A stretch of DNA of 64,000 nt from Numida meleagris. Its lineage: Eukaryota; Chordata; Aves; Galliformes; Numididae. Location of the stretch: NCBI RefSeq assembly GCF_002078875.1, contig NC_034438.1, positions 23,077,030 to 23,141,029 on the forward strand, given 5' to 3'. Numbering within the stretch: position 1 is the first letter of the stretch; every line of letters begins with the position of its first letter. The position numbers and the translations under genes are program-made. The notes under the pieces were generated by a model, which was not told where the DNA came from, did not search any database, and saw nothing but the letters and a program-made list of their open reading frames with translations. Below are positions 11,501-22,200 of the stretch, piece by piece.

Positions 11501-13880
11501 CCCATTTCAAAGAATGGATCACTTTTGTGGCTTTCCTCTGGATGCACTGCGACAGGTCCATGTCTCTCCTATACTGAGGACTCCACATGTGGACACAGTA
11601 CTCTAGTTGAGGTCTCGCCAGTGCAGAATATAGCGGCAGGATCACCTCCCTTGCCCTGCTAGTCACACTTCTTTTGATGCAGCCCAGGATGCAGCTGGCT
11701 TTCTGGGCTATGAGGGCACATTGTTGGCTCATCTTCAGCTTTCCATCCACCAGTGCCTCCAAGTCTTTTTTGGCAGGGCTATGCTCTATTTTTTTTGTCC
11801 CCCAACCTGTATTGTTAGTGGATGTTGCCATGACAAGGGTGCGAGACCTTTCACTTGGATTTGTTGAAACTCAGGAGGTTCACCTGGGCCCACTGTTCAA
11901 ACCTGTCTAGGTTTCTCTGGATGGCAGTCTCATTCCTTGGACGTATCAACTCTTACTCTACAGCTTGATCTTATCTGCAAACTTGATGAGGGTGCACTTG
12001 ATCCCACTGTTTATATAATTGATGAAGATATAAAAGCATCTTCCCCAGTACTTGTCACTGACCTCTATCTGGACACTGAGCCATTTGCGAGTATGATCTT
12101 GCAATCACTTCCTTGTCCATTGAACAGTCCACTTATCAAATCCATATCTTTCCAATTTAGAGGGGCAAATGTTACAGGACCTTTGTCAAAGACCTTATTG
12201 AAATCCAGATAGATGACATCAGTGGATCTTCCCTTGTCCACTGTTGCAGTTACACCAGCACAGAAAGCCACTAGGTATGTCAGGCAGGACTTGCCTGTTG
12301 TGAAGCCATGCTGGTTGTCCTCTGTCACCTCTTCCATGTGCCTTAGCATAGCTTCCAGGAGGATCTGTTCCATGATCTTCCTTGTCACAGAGATGAGGTT
12401 GACAGGTCAGTAGTTCCCTGGATCATCCTTCCTACCGTTATTAAAAATGAGTGTGGCATTTCCTTTTTTCCAGTCACTGGGGACTTCACCTGACCACCAT
12501 GACTTTTCAGGTATCATTGAGAGTGGCTTGGTGACTGTGTTGGCCTATTCCCTTGGGACTCTGGGATGCATCTTTATTGGGACCCATAGACTTATGGATG
12601 TTCAGCTTCCTCAAGTGGTCACAAACTTGATCTTCACTTACAGTGGGAGAGACATTTGTTTCCCAGTCCCCACCTTCTGACCCATCTGCTTGAGTGGTGT
12701 GTGAAGAGCAGTTGCCAGTGAAGGCTGAGGCAGAAAAGTTGAGTACCTCTGTTTCCAGCCTGCCTGTTTTGCTCACTAGGGAGGTATGTCCCTTTCTGAT
12801 GGATGTACCTTTAGAAGCTTTTCTTGTTCTTCTTTTCACCCCTTGCCAAGTTCAGTTCCAGCTGGGCCTTGCCCTTCCTCGCTGTGTAAAACACAGCCTA
12901 ACAGTATCCCTATACTCCTTCCAGGGTTCCTGTCCCTGCTTCCACTGTCTGTTCTTCTTCTTGCTCTCTAGTTTGACCAGCAGGTCTCTGTTTGGATGTG
13001 CCTGTCTCTTGCCTTCCTTTCCTGACTTCCTACAGTTGGGGATGGAGAGCTCTGGTGCCCTAAGGAAAGCTTCCTTAAAGATCTGCCAGCTCTGCTCCAC
13101 TCCCTTGCCCTCAAGGATGGTTTCCCAGGGGGTTTTGTCCACTAACTCCCTGAGGAGGTGAAAGTGGGTATTCCTAAAATCTAGTGTCCCGATTTCCCTT
13201 TTTTCTGTTCCATATCTCTCAGGAGCATGAAATCCATCCTTGCATATTCACTACAGCCTAGGCAGCTTCCAATCCTGCTATCACCAATCAGTTCACTTGC
13301 ATTGGTGAGCAACAGGGCCAGCATTGCATCCCCCCTGGTGGGGCTGTCTACTACCTGGCCCAGGAAGTTACCTTTGATGCATTCCAGGAGCCTCCTGGGC
13401 TGCCTACAGCTTGCTGTGCTACTTTTCCAGCAGATGTCAGAGTGGTTGAAGACCCCCAGCAGGATGAGAGCCTGTGATCATACTGCTTTCTGTAGCTGGA
13501 AGAAGGCTTCATCAACAGGCTTCGCTTGATCAGGTGGCCTGTAGTGGACAACAACGATGAAGTGCCCTTTGTTGCCTCAGCCTCTGACTCTCACCCATAT
13601 GCATTCAACTTGCTCATAGCCATTCTGCTGAGACAGCTCTTCCCACTATCATTCTTTCCTGATGTAGAGGGCATCACCTCCTCCCCTCCTGCCTCATCTG
13701 TCCCTTCTGAAATACAGGTAGCATTGATAGCCATGCTCAAGTCATGCGAATCATCTCACCAGGTTTCAGTGTTGGCAACTATGTCATATTTTTTAGTGGC
13801 TTCCAACTCCTCCTGCTTGTTTCCCAAACTGTGTGTGTTGGTATACCGGCACTTCAGCTGGGAGCCAGCCTTATCACCTT
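11500..13880 (-). pseudogene. Broken CR1 ORF2 (endonuclease + reverse transcriptase)
   Basis: The pieces can be followed from high to low coordinates across several frames. The endonuclease start has GNKQEELE and TETW followed by a stop codon (about 13730-13830). A middle endonuclease motif FNHSDICW, close to the FNHPDI box of other copies, lies near 13440. The linker is at 12852-13142. The reverse-transcriptase entry has VSEDQV and HLRKLNIHKSMGP (about 12600). Motif [10 protein letters not shown], lies near 12205 with its Asp present, and motif C reads FADK in place of FADD (11970-11980). The tail has [12 protein letters not shown] and [14 protein letters not shown] (about 11580-11730). Many frameshifts and stops show that it is not functional. 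In life this protein nicks DNA and primes reverse transcription of CR1 RNA in the nucleus. Confidence 0.85.
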
Positions 13881-14520
13881 CTTGGAAGATAACTCTTTAA
13901 CTCCTTTGGACTATTTTCCTTGAGTTTCCCTGTTACCTTATTCTATTGTCTCAGTGGTCCCTGACTCATTGTCATAAGATTTCAAGTGTCCTGCAGTGTT
14001 GCCAGAATGTCTCAGGGAAGCAGATTGAAAGCCCCCAGTAGTACCCTGTCCCTTCAACTTAGCTACGCTGTCCCACACCTTGCCATGGACAGGCTCGTTA
14101 TTATCACCCCCCTTCAAACCTAGTTTAAAACCCTGCTAATGAACCCTGCTTGCTTTTCTCCAGGGGCTCTAATCCCACTTTTTGAGAGGTGAAACCCATC
14201 TAATGTCTACAAGTCCGGTGCTGTGTAGGTCATTCCATCATCAAAAAGAACCCAGAGTTTTTCTGGTGGCACCAGACATGAGGCAAAGTGTTTATGAACT
14301 GGATCCTTCTGTTTCTTTCAGTGTCATTAACCACAGTAGGAAGTAGAGAATAGAAGATGACCTGCGTCGTTGATTTCTTCAGCAGTTATTCCAGGGCTCT
14401 GCATGTACCTTCTTTGTCACCACTGATGTGTAAGAGCAGCAATAGATAATGATCTGTTGGCTGTACCGGACTAGGCAGTTTTCTTCATGTAAGCCCCTTG
14501 GAGGAAGCAGACTGCTCTAA
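11500..14520 (-). mobile_element. Old CR1 LINE, 5' part kept, 3' end missing
   Basis: About 3 kb reads, on the minus strand, as a decayed CR1 element. From its 5' side there is a probable ORF1/5' region (about 13900-14520, including a stretch resembling the usual CR1 'aagagcagcaatagataatgatc' block), then the endonuclease domain, a linker, and the reverse transcriptase. It stops inside the C-terminal part of ORF2 near 11500, so the final ORF2 block, the 3' UTR and the octamer tail are absent. This is the reverse of the usual CR1 pattern, in which the 5' end is lost. The 5' limit is uncertain and could reach about 14840. Confidence 0.8.
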
Positions 14521-17500
14521 GAAAAGAAACCCTGACTGTAGTGGGATAATGCTGCTTTATGTGTTGTGTCTTGTCCAGTCAGTCACAGTGATGGCTGAGC
14601 CAAAGCCACCTAGAGCAGCTTTCTTCTTCAAAATGGGGCTAAGGAAGATTTTTGGTGACTGGGAATAGGTTCTTGCTAGAGAGGTCGCTGCAAAACAACT
14701 CAATGTGTTTGGCTGCCTTTGTGAGGGAAGGCACTGAGTCACTCTTGAGCTGTCAGAAGTGATGATTTTTATGGAGCAAGGCCAGAGTGTTGGCCATGGT
14801 GTAATTCATACTGCTGCTGTGTGAGGGTGACTTGTTTTTATCCTTTGCTCTCTCTGTCTGTGACACAGAGATGTGACTTAAGAAGCATGTTGTAAAACTG
14901 GACTTGCTAAGTACTTTTACCCAGCCTTGAAAGTAAACCGTTTATGTCCTTTTATCCTTGTGGCTAACACTTGATCTCCTATTGATTGCAGCAAGTGTAG
15001 GATTGGATTCCTAGCTGGTGTTTCATATTACATATTTCAAATAAAGTTCTAGGCTTAATTGTAATAAACACAAAAAGACAAAATTCATTTCAGTGAACAA
15101 CTTTGCTAAAAATGAATTTGCCTATCTTTTGTTTTAATTGGTAATGAACAACTTGTTAAACAAATCCAGTAATTTGATTCGCTGATCTCTCAGGTGCTTA
15201 CTGTATTAGGAAACAGGCTAAGAGAGATCATTCATGCAGGTCTGTTAACACATGCTGTATTTTTTTGGTTCGGTTTTGTGGGAACTGATAGGATTATAAA
15301 AATGTAATATTTGGTTTAAACATTTTAATGATATATAAAACTAGACTGTACCACTTTCTTGGTTGAGGTGGTGTGGTGGGAAAACAGGAATTAAGAGCAT
15401 GGATCAGCAGTGTATTAGGAGTACATCTGGGTTTTATTAGGTGTAAACTTCAAGGCAGGTGCATTTGGGTGAAATGTTTCTTGTAGCTCACAACAATTGA
15501 GGTTTTTTTTTCATTGAAATAACCTAGAAGTTTTATTGCTTTCAATAGTATGCTACTTTGAATTTGCTTTGAATTATGTGTCTGTAGATATGTGATATGA
15601 TCTTCTAGATTGAACAAATTAGGTATATTATACTGGAGAAATGCAAAATGAAATATGAAATTTTGTTTTGTGTGAAAAAAGGATATTTAGCATGGGAAGA
15701 AATGTTAGGGAAAAAAAAAGCTGCTGTGTATCCTAAGTTGTTAGTTTCCTTTGTTGTTTAGTATTGCAATTAATTTAGCAACTTTTTTAACCTGCTACTA
15801 GCGTACTGCTAAAGAAAATGCTTTCTCCTTGTTTTGTTGCTTCTGAAGCTAGCCTTAATGACGCCTATGCAGTAGTATGTTCTTTAATTTTTAACTGTTC
15901 TGCACTGATAGCAAAAGACAAAGAACCCATTGAATGAATTATTTCTATTTATAGTGACATAATTGGCCATACAAACTTGCTTGAAGAAAGTAAATATTTC
16001 TTTGATAGGGATACTTGTTATTGTATAATACATGGAAGTATTGCACAGTAGTATATCTGAAGAAAAAGCTACTTGAAAAGGATGTTTTAAGATACAGCGG
16101 ATATATCTGTATTATTTTTTCCATTTTTGCTGGGGAGCCTGTGCATAGGCTGTTCCTGTTGTGTAAAAAGTTGGGGTATGTGACAAAGGGATGTTACCAA
16201 AATAGCTGTGTTCTCTTAACTGCGTCCAGCTTATTTGCTTCTCAGTTTACAACTGACTGTAAAGAAAAAGCTTTAAATCAGTGGCTCTGGAAAGTACACA
16301 GTATAGACAACCGTTTCTCCATGAATTGCACCGAAACATTTCTCCATTTTTAATATAGTGCTTACTTTACTCCTTTTTCTTGTCTATTTTGGGAGGTGGG
16401 AGGAGAAGGTGCGGATTAGGGAAGTATTTATTGGGTCTTAGTGAGGAAAGGCATTGCTGTGCCTTTGGCAGGTGGTGGTGACTCCTCTGTAGTCATCTCT
16501 ATGGACTGATCTGATCTTGCCCTCATTTATATTGCTTCGGGAGCCAGAACTCCATGTGAAGAAATTTCCTTAAAAACACAGCTTAGTTATAGTTGTCTGA
16601 ACAATCCATTGATTTCAACTACTTAAAACTCAGTCTAAAAGAAAACAACTTGGTCTATTTTGTTCATGAAACTTTGTTTATTTGTCTCTGCTAACATGGT
16701 AGTATTTTAATTACCATGTTAACTGCATTTGAGGTGGGAGGGAAAAGTTGGAATAATCACAGATATTTAGTTTAGTTTTTTTTTTTTCATGGTGGAATAC
16801 TCAATATGCTAGGAATTCTGAGATGATTTTAAGCCTTGTTTGACTTTCCAGTGTTCCCAGGGTGTTTTCCTCTGCTCTCAGCAGTGAGCTTTGTTAAGAG
16901 TTCTGCACAGACTTTTCCCTTGTAAAACCATCTTTTTGAAAGCAAATTACATCTCTAATGAGTTGCTGTCCTTCTAACTCATTTTATTCTTGTAGATAAG
17001 GGGAGTTCTTCATATAGCCTCTTCAGATATACATATAAAAATGCAGAATTTGTTGTTACTATGGAAAATCCTCTAGTTCAGCATCACTGAATCAACCTTA
17101 CCTTACCTTTGTCACCTTATTTTATTGCCTTTTTCAGTTTTTTGATACTGAGTATCCAAAGCTGGATGTGGTATTTCGGGTGTGTATTTCAGGAGGGCTG
17201 GGTGAGGGGGAATTAGAGCTTAATAACAAGAGCTTAGCCCACAGATATGCCTCACAATATTCATGGCCTTCTGTGCTGCTACCCAGGGCTAAATCCTCAC
17301 TCATGTTTAGCCAAACTCTGTTTCAGCAGAGCTGCTCCACAGGTATCTGTTCCTCAGTCTGGACTAACTCTACCTGTGGTAGAGGAGTACATGCTGAGTT
17401 CCATGAATATTTGGGGTGTGATGGAAAGGGTTTGGAGATATGCTTCATAAGCATGTAGGGCTTAACATGTTGTGTAGTTTAGGTTTTTATTCCACTGTAT

Positions 17501-18875
17501 ATAAAATAATTTTAAATTTATTTTGAAATCTTGGCACACATTATTGGTAAAATAGAGGAAGGGAAAAAGGTGCAACACTGAGCATGCTTAGTGGTTTATG
17601 TGTTACTTCTTCACATGCACTTATTTTCCTTAGTTCCCTAGTGGTTTGGAGTGATGACCAGAAAGCTACATTTCTGGCAAAGCAGAAGTGTCATGGTAGT
17701 GAAATGTTACCTGTGTGCTTTTAGTCTCTTGTGAGCAGACTTGTGCCATTCCAACCACCAGAAACTAATAATAAATATTGTTTTAATTTTTTTGGCTCTG
17801 TACCTTTTTTACATTCTGCATCAATTATTTCTCTAGGTATTGCCAGGCTTCTGAAGTGGTTAACCAAGGCTAAGAACATAGGACACTGGTGAGTAAACGA
17901 AATTCAGATGATATCTGGTAGTGCCCGCTCTGTGACTCTGAAGATTGACTACTGTATGAGGCCTGGAGGATGCAGCAGCTCTGTTCAGAGTATTTGTCTG
18001 ATTTTTTTAATAAAATAATGATTTCTTTCTTTAAATGCCCAGCTTTATGCCTGTGGTTCTCAATTCCCACTCTGAAAATTCTAGTGTCTTTCGTAAAGAC
18101 ATATGTTGATTCTTTGCATCCTGCGTACCTATGGTGACTCAAGAGAGGAACACAGAGAGGGTCTAAGATAAAACTTTAAAAATTTCAGGTACTTTTTCAA
18201 GTGAACTTTCTTTATTAATGTGCTTATAAATGTGTTATTTGCACTTCCCTGGCTGCAGAGGTAGGTTGGCAAAGAGAGCCTTATAAATGCAGAGACAAAC
18301 ACATCAGCTGTTGATCTTCAATGATAAAAAAATCTTTCAAAAAGCAACTGTGTTTTCTTGCCAAGAGACAGTTATCTGGAATAATGTAATTTTCCTACTC
18401 CTCTGATTTCCGTAGCTGAACCACAATATGTGAAATACTTTTGCATTTATGGGATCTTACTTGATTCCAGGGCTGTTCATAGCAAATGTGAGTTTTTGGC
18501 ATCCATAGCTTTGGTTGTGCATGCTGTCAGCTGATGTCCAAGAACAGAAAAAATACAATACAACGAGATACTCTTTCCCTATCTTTGTCTTCCTTTTTGC
18601 CTTTATGACCTCTGAAAGTTATATTTGAATAGTTGTTTTTTTTAATTCTGGAAATGCTGTTTCTGTCAAACTTTGAAGTATTTTATCAGTTCAGAACATC
18701 ATTCATGCAAGTCTATATTTACTATCACTTTTCTAATTTTGTCTATATTTTACCAAGAGAAGCAAGTAAGTAAAATTTGAGTTTGTTAGTTTATTTTGCT
18801 TACTTTCTTTTTCCCTACTGTCATAATACCTCACCCTAACCTCCCACTCTTAGCCTTTCAGTCCTGTATTAATGG
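14521..18875. other. Unique AT-rich DNA
   Basis: No gene or recognisable transposon. The 112-codon frame at 16015-16353 has no domain and a length expected by chance. A perfect hairpin lies at 16692-16721 and is listed separately. 14521-14840 might still be very decayed CR1 5' sequence. Confidence 0.55.
16692..16721. repeat. Perfect 10-bp inverted repeat with 10-nt loop
   Basis: TAACATGGTA at 16692-16701 is the exact reverse complement of TACCATGTTA at 16712-16721, separated by the AT-rich loop GTATTTTAAT. The flanks do not continue the pairing, so it is too short for an ordinary microRNA precursor. No target duplication or transposon ends were seen. Confidence 0.8.
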
Positions 18876-18910
18876 TGTCACTGGTGCACAGACCCGCGGA
18901 CTCATGCCCT

Positions 18911-18939
18911 GGGAAAGGGAAAAGGGAAAAAGGGTAGGG
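18911..18939 (+). other. G-quadruplex-type motif in LTR copy 1
   Basis: Five GGG tracts are separated by loops of 2 to 5 bases (AAA, AAAA, AAAAA, TA) on the plus strand, fitting the standard G3N1-7 pattern. The same arrangement is kept in copy 2. On the LTR's own sense strand (minus) it is a polypyrimidine run near the 3' end. Confidence 0.75.
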
Positions 18940-19240
18940 AGACGAGCCTAAAAACAAAACAGTGGCAACGATCTGAGGAGAAACAAACTAATTTACCAAA
19001 TAAGATATCGGAATGCAAAATAACACACTATAATACACTATAATTACAATTTAAGCTAATAAATCCAATAAAATAAGAGTGTCCAAAATTAAGGAAAGCC
19101 TTACTCTAGTGCCGATGGTGAGACAGCTGGGGAGCAAGATGCCGCTGGGATGAGAGACGGGACAAGAAGAGGGGAGAATGTCTCATGATATGTGAGTTTT
19201 TATCTTTCCCTCTGACGAGAAAACGATAACAGAACAGCAG

Positions 19241-19260
19241 AGTACCCTGGGAAATGTAGT
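19241..19260 (-). promoter_or_regulatory. ZNF143/SBS-like site in LTR copy 1
   Basis: On the minus strand this reads ACTACATTTCCCAGGGTACT, close to the known ZNF143 (SBS) core ACTACAATTCCCAG. It lies in the presumed U3 region upstream of the TATA-like position. The matching place in copy 2 (29034-29053) is weaker, with TTTCCCAG changed to GTCCCCAC. Function is inferred from motif likeness only. Confidence 0.4.
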
Positions 19261-22200
19261 TCTTCTCTTCTGAGAACCAGGTACCCGCAACAATCCACAG
19301 AGCTGGAGCACTAACTCTTTAACTCCTGGTACACTACATGATGTTATGATGTGGAATACCAATAACCAAAAATCATAAAACCATGACAGTGCTTTACATC
19401 TGCTTTATCCCTCCTTCTCAGTCAGAATGAAATTTGTTCTTTCCTGCTTCTGCAAGCGTTTGCTCGGGCATTCAAGAGTCGTCAAAAATAAATGCTGCAT
19501 TTTCTGACATTTACATTAGTTCATTTAAACTAAGATAAATGTTACCGCCCTTTGCCCACTTCAAATGTATTCAAATATCTAGGATTTTTTTTTGTCATGA
19601 ATACCAGGAAGACCTAAACATTCATATTGAAAACCACTTTTTGCCCTTGTTCTTGCTCATACATGTAGACTTATTAGAAGCCACAATAAAGTTCAGGTTC
19701 ATGAAGAACTAATCAAAAAGAAATTAAAACTACACTGAATCTCACCAGCCATTCTCATCCTCACCTGAGGATTTACCTACGTGTAAATGGATTTGTCTTT
19801 GTTTGTCTCTGTGACATATTTATTCATGTTCTGCTTGTTGGGTGGTACCCAACATGTACCACTCCAGAACTGTGTGATCCCACAAAACCCTGAAACTACT
19901 GGGAAGTTCCTTTACAAGTGCATAAGCTTTGGTATATGCCTCTTCATGTATGAACCCTGATAACACCATATACCCAGTGTTCCAAAGTCCTTTGTCCCAA
20001 ATATTCTGATAACAAAAACTATCCTTCAGTCAAGCTAAGCATGCCTGTAGTTTAAGGGGAACTTAAGGAAAATGTACACATTGCTTTCAGAAGTAACTCT
20101 AAAACTTGCTTGTGGCTGCTGCTGCTTGTTGATTAGGTGCATTTAGAAGTAATCTTATAAACAACTGTAGTGGCTCATGTTAAGTAATTTCTGATTTTTT
20201 TTTACTCAGATTTAATTGCATGGCTTCAAACAAATCATTTGTGCTGATACTTGTTACTTTATGATTAATACCATGGTCTTTTTGGTGGGATGCTCTGATA
20301 TGAGACCCCACGTCATCAGAGAATCAGAGATGTGCTTAAAGGTCATTAGAATATATTACAAATACTATTTGTTTAGAAACTAAGGAGATGTTTAAGCATT
20401 TTGTTGAATGGAGAAACAGCTGAAGTGCCAACTCTTGTTAGACAGGCATCTTGCTTGTGTTATGGATCAGTGAGATATCGTACTATACATTCACAGAAGT
20501 TGCTGGGGATGAAAACTGAACTGTGGGGAAGAGGTCTGTATACTCTGTGGCACTGTGGATGACTTCAGTGCATTGTAGGCAGTTTGTACATCTTTACATA
20601 ATACTGAATATACGTATTCAATCCTTTAAGTCTGATGTTCTTTAAGAAGCTCTTAAGAATAAAGGTACTTCTAATTAATTTAAAATTATTTATTGTAAAC
20701 CTTTACAGAGGAGCAAGACTTCATAACATTGTGCCTTGAACCAGTTAACAGGGGAGCTTTATAGCGCTTAGCAACATAACAAAAACACCAGTGCATGCAT
20801 TAAGAATATGAAGCTATCTTAAAGACCTGGACAGCTGTCAGCATCATTAGTTGGGAACTCTATGTAGAAGCTTACGCACACAGTTAATAAGATTAAGTCT
20901 GTGCAGATCTAATATGTAAAAAGAAAAATAATGTTTACTTTTATAACTAAATATATGCATAACATGGCTTATCTTTACATGTTCTACTGAGCAAAGTAGA
21001 GGCCTCAGTGTCTGGATATTTCTTATAGGCTTCTTATAAGTTGTCTGGGGAATATCTGAAAACAAGCAAACACCTACTTTCATGAAAAAATTCACTTCAA
21101 TTGCAATAAAATAATTAATAAAATTGTAACTGGAACCTATATTATATGTAAAGATTATTGTGAAAACTACATATTTTGACCAGCCAGTATGGTTCCTCTC
21201 CAGGCAGTGTTACTTACTTGACTCTCCTACACAGTTGCCTTGGTAGGATGAGGGATTTTTCTGGCCCAGGAAACAACTGGGAGAAACCAGGATGAAGGAC
21301 TGCAAGTAGAATGTCTTTCTGAAGGTCTTTCCTTGCATACTGATAGCCCTCATAGAAAAGAAAGCCATGGTTTGTTGTTGGTGTTATAGCTGTCATCTCA
21401 CCTATGTTTTGACCTTCATCTGCTTCAGTATTTTTACGACTTTAGGAATTGTATTTTAAGTTTTTGAAGCCTTGTTGTATCTTAGGCCTGAAAGAGAAAA
21501 GTTGTTAACAGTTTTGATGTAATTGAAAGGTCACTGTATGTCAGTCCTACATAGCTCACAGTAGAATATAGATGGGAACAGGGAATTGATTTGGGGGGTT
21601 TTAAAGCTTTGTATGTATGTTGATACACTTATGTACTATGTACATCACAATAGAGAAACAGGTTTGTTTTTTATTTTCGCTCTAGAAGCCAAAAGTGGAG
21701 TTGTAGTCAGTCTTGATGATTTTACTTTGTTTTGTTAAGAGCCAGAGTAAACAGGAAGTATTACATTTGTATTGCTTTTCCTATATAAGCAACGTCTTCT
21801 CTGTGAGTATGGTTTGCCTGTTTTTTCTTTTTCATATCTTTTTTCTTTGTATGCTTCTCTTGTGAGAACTTCTAGGTGATTTTAAAACACGAACCTAAAA
21901 TGGTGTTCTGCCTTCCAAGATAGAAGCAGAAATAGCAAAGGACATCTTGTCACTTTATTTCCTTTTGTCTGTCATCAGAAGGAAGAGAGGATGAGTTTCT
22001 AAATCAGGAAAATATGAAGGTTTGGAGTTCTTTCCTTGGGAGAGCACTGGGATTACAGCATCCGGAAATATAGGATTACTTGCGGATACTGTAATGCAGG
22101 CTGAACAGTCTATTTGCTTCTGGAGCAACAGATAGAGTGGCAATTTTAATTTTGGTTTTTCTGGAACTTAATGCACTTTTTGATATGGAGATACCATGAA

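Larger units (their letters stand above)
18876..19388 (-). mobile_element. Solo LTR, copy 1
   Basis: This 513-bp block is clearly homologous to the LTR at 28600-29140. They share the purine-rich GGGAAA run, the AGCAGAGGAG-like and GAGGAGAAACAAACTAATTTA blocks, and the 40-bp end CATGATGTTATGATGTGGAATACC...ACCATGACA. On the minus strand it starts TGTCATGG and ends GTGACA, giving the short inverted repeat TGTCA/TGACA expected of LTRs. The TATA-like position reads GATAAAAA and is probably degraded. Compared with copy 2 it lacks about 36 bp near the minus-strand 3' end and has about 45 bp extra near 19280-19330. No clear target duplication is visible and no viral coding sequence adjoins it. The orientation rests on the TATA box of copy 2. 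Confidence 0.8.

Noticed and set aside
12694..13161. 155-codon plus-strand ORF
   Set aside because: It is the antisense shadow of the CR1 ORF2 linker region on the minus strand.
16015..16353. 112-codon plus-strand ORF as a gene
   Set aside because: No known motif, no splice context, and several frames of this length are expected by chance in AT-rich DNA of this size.
13887..19320. 16-bp identity (TAACTCTTTAACTCCT) shared by the old CR1 region and LTR copy 1
   Set aside because: A single exact 16-mer repeat is about what chance gives in 64 kb, and the flanks do not align.
20310..20350. Possible antisense CR1 tail (AGAGAATCAGAGATG...TTAAAGGTCATTAGA)
   Set aside because: Similarity is too weak and too short to support.
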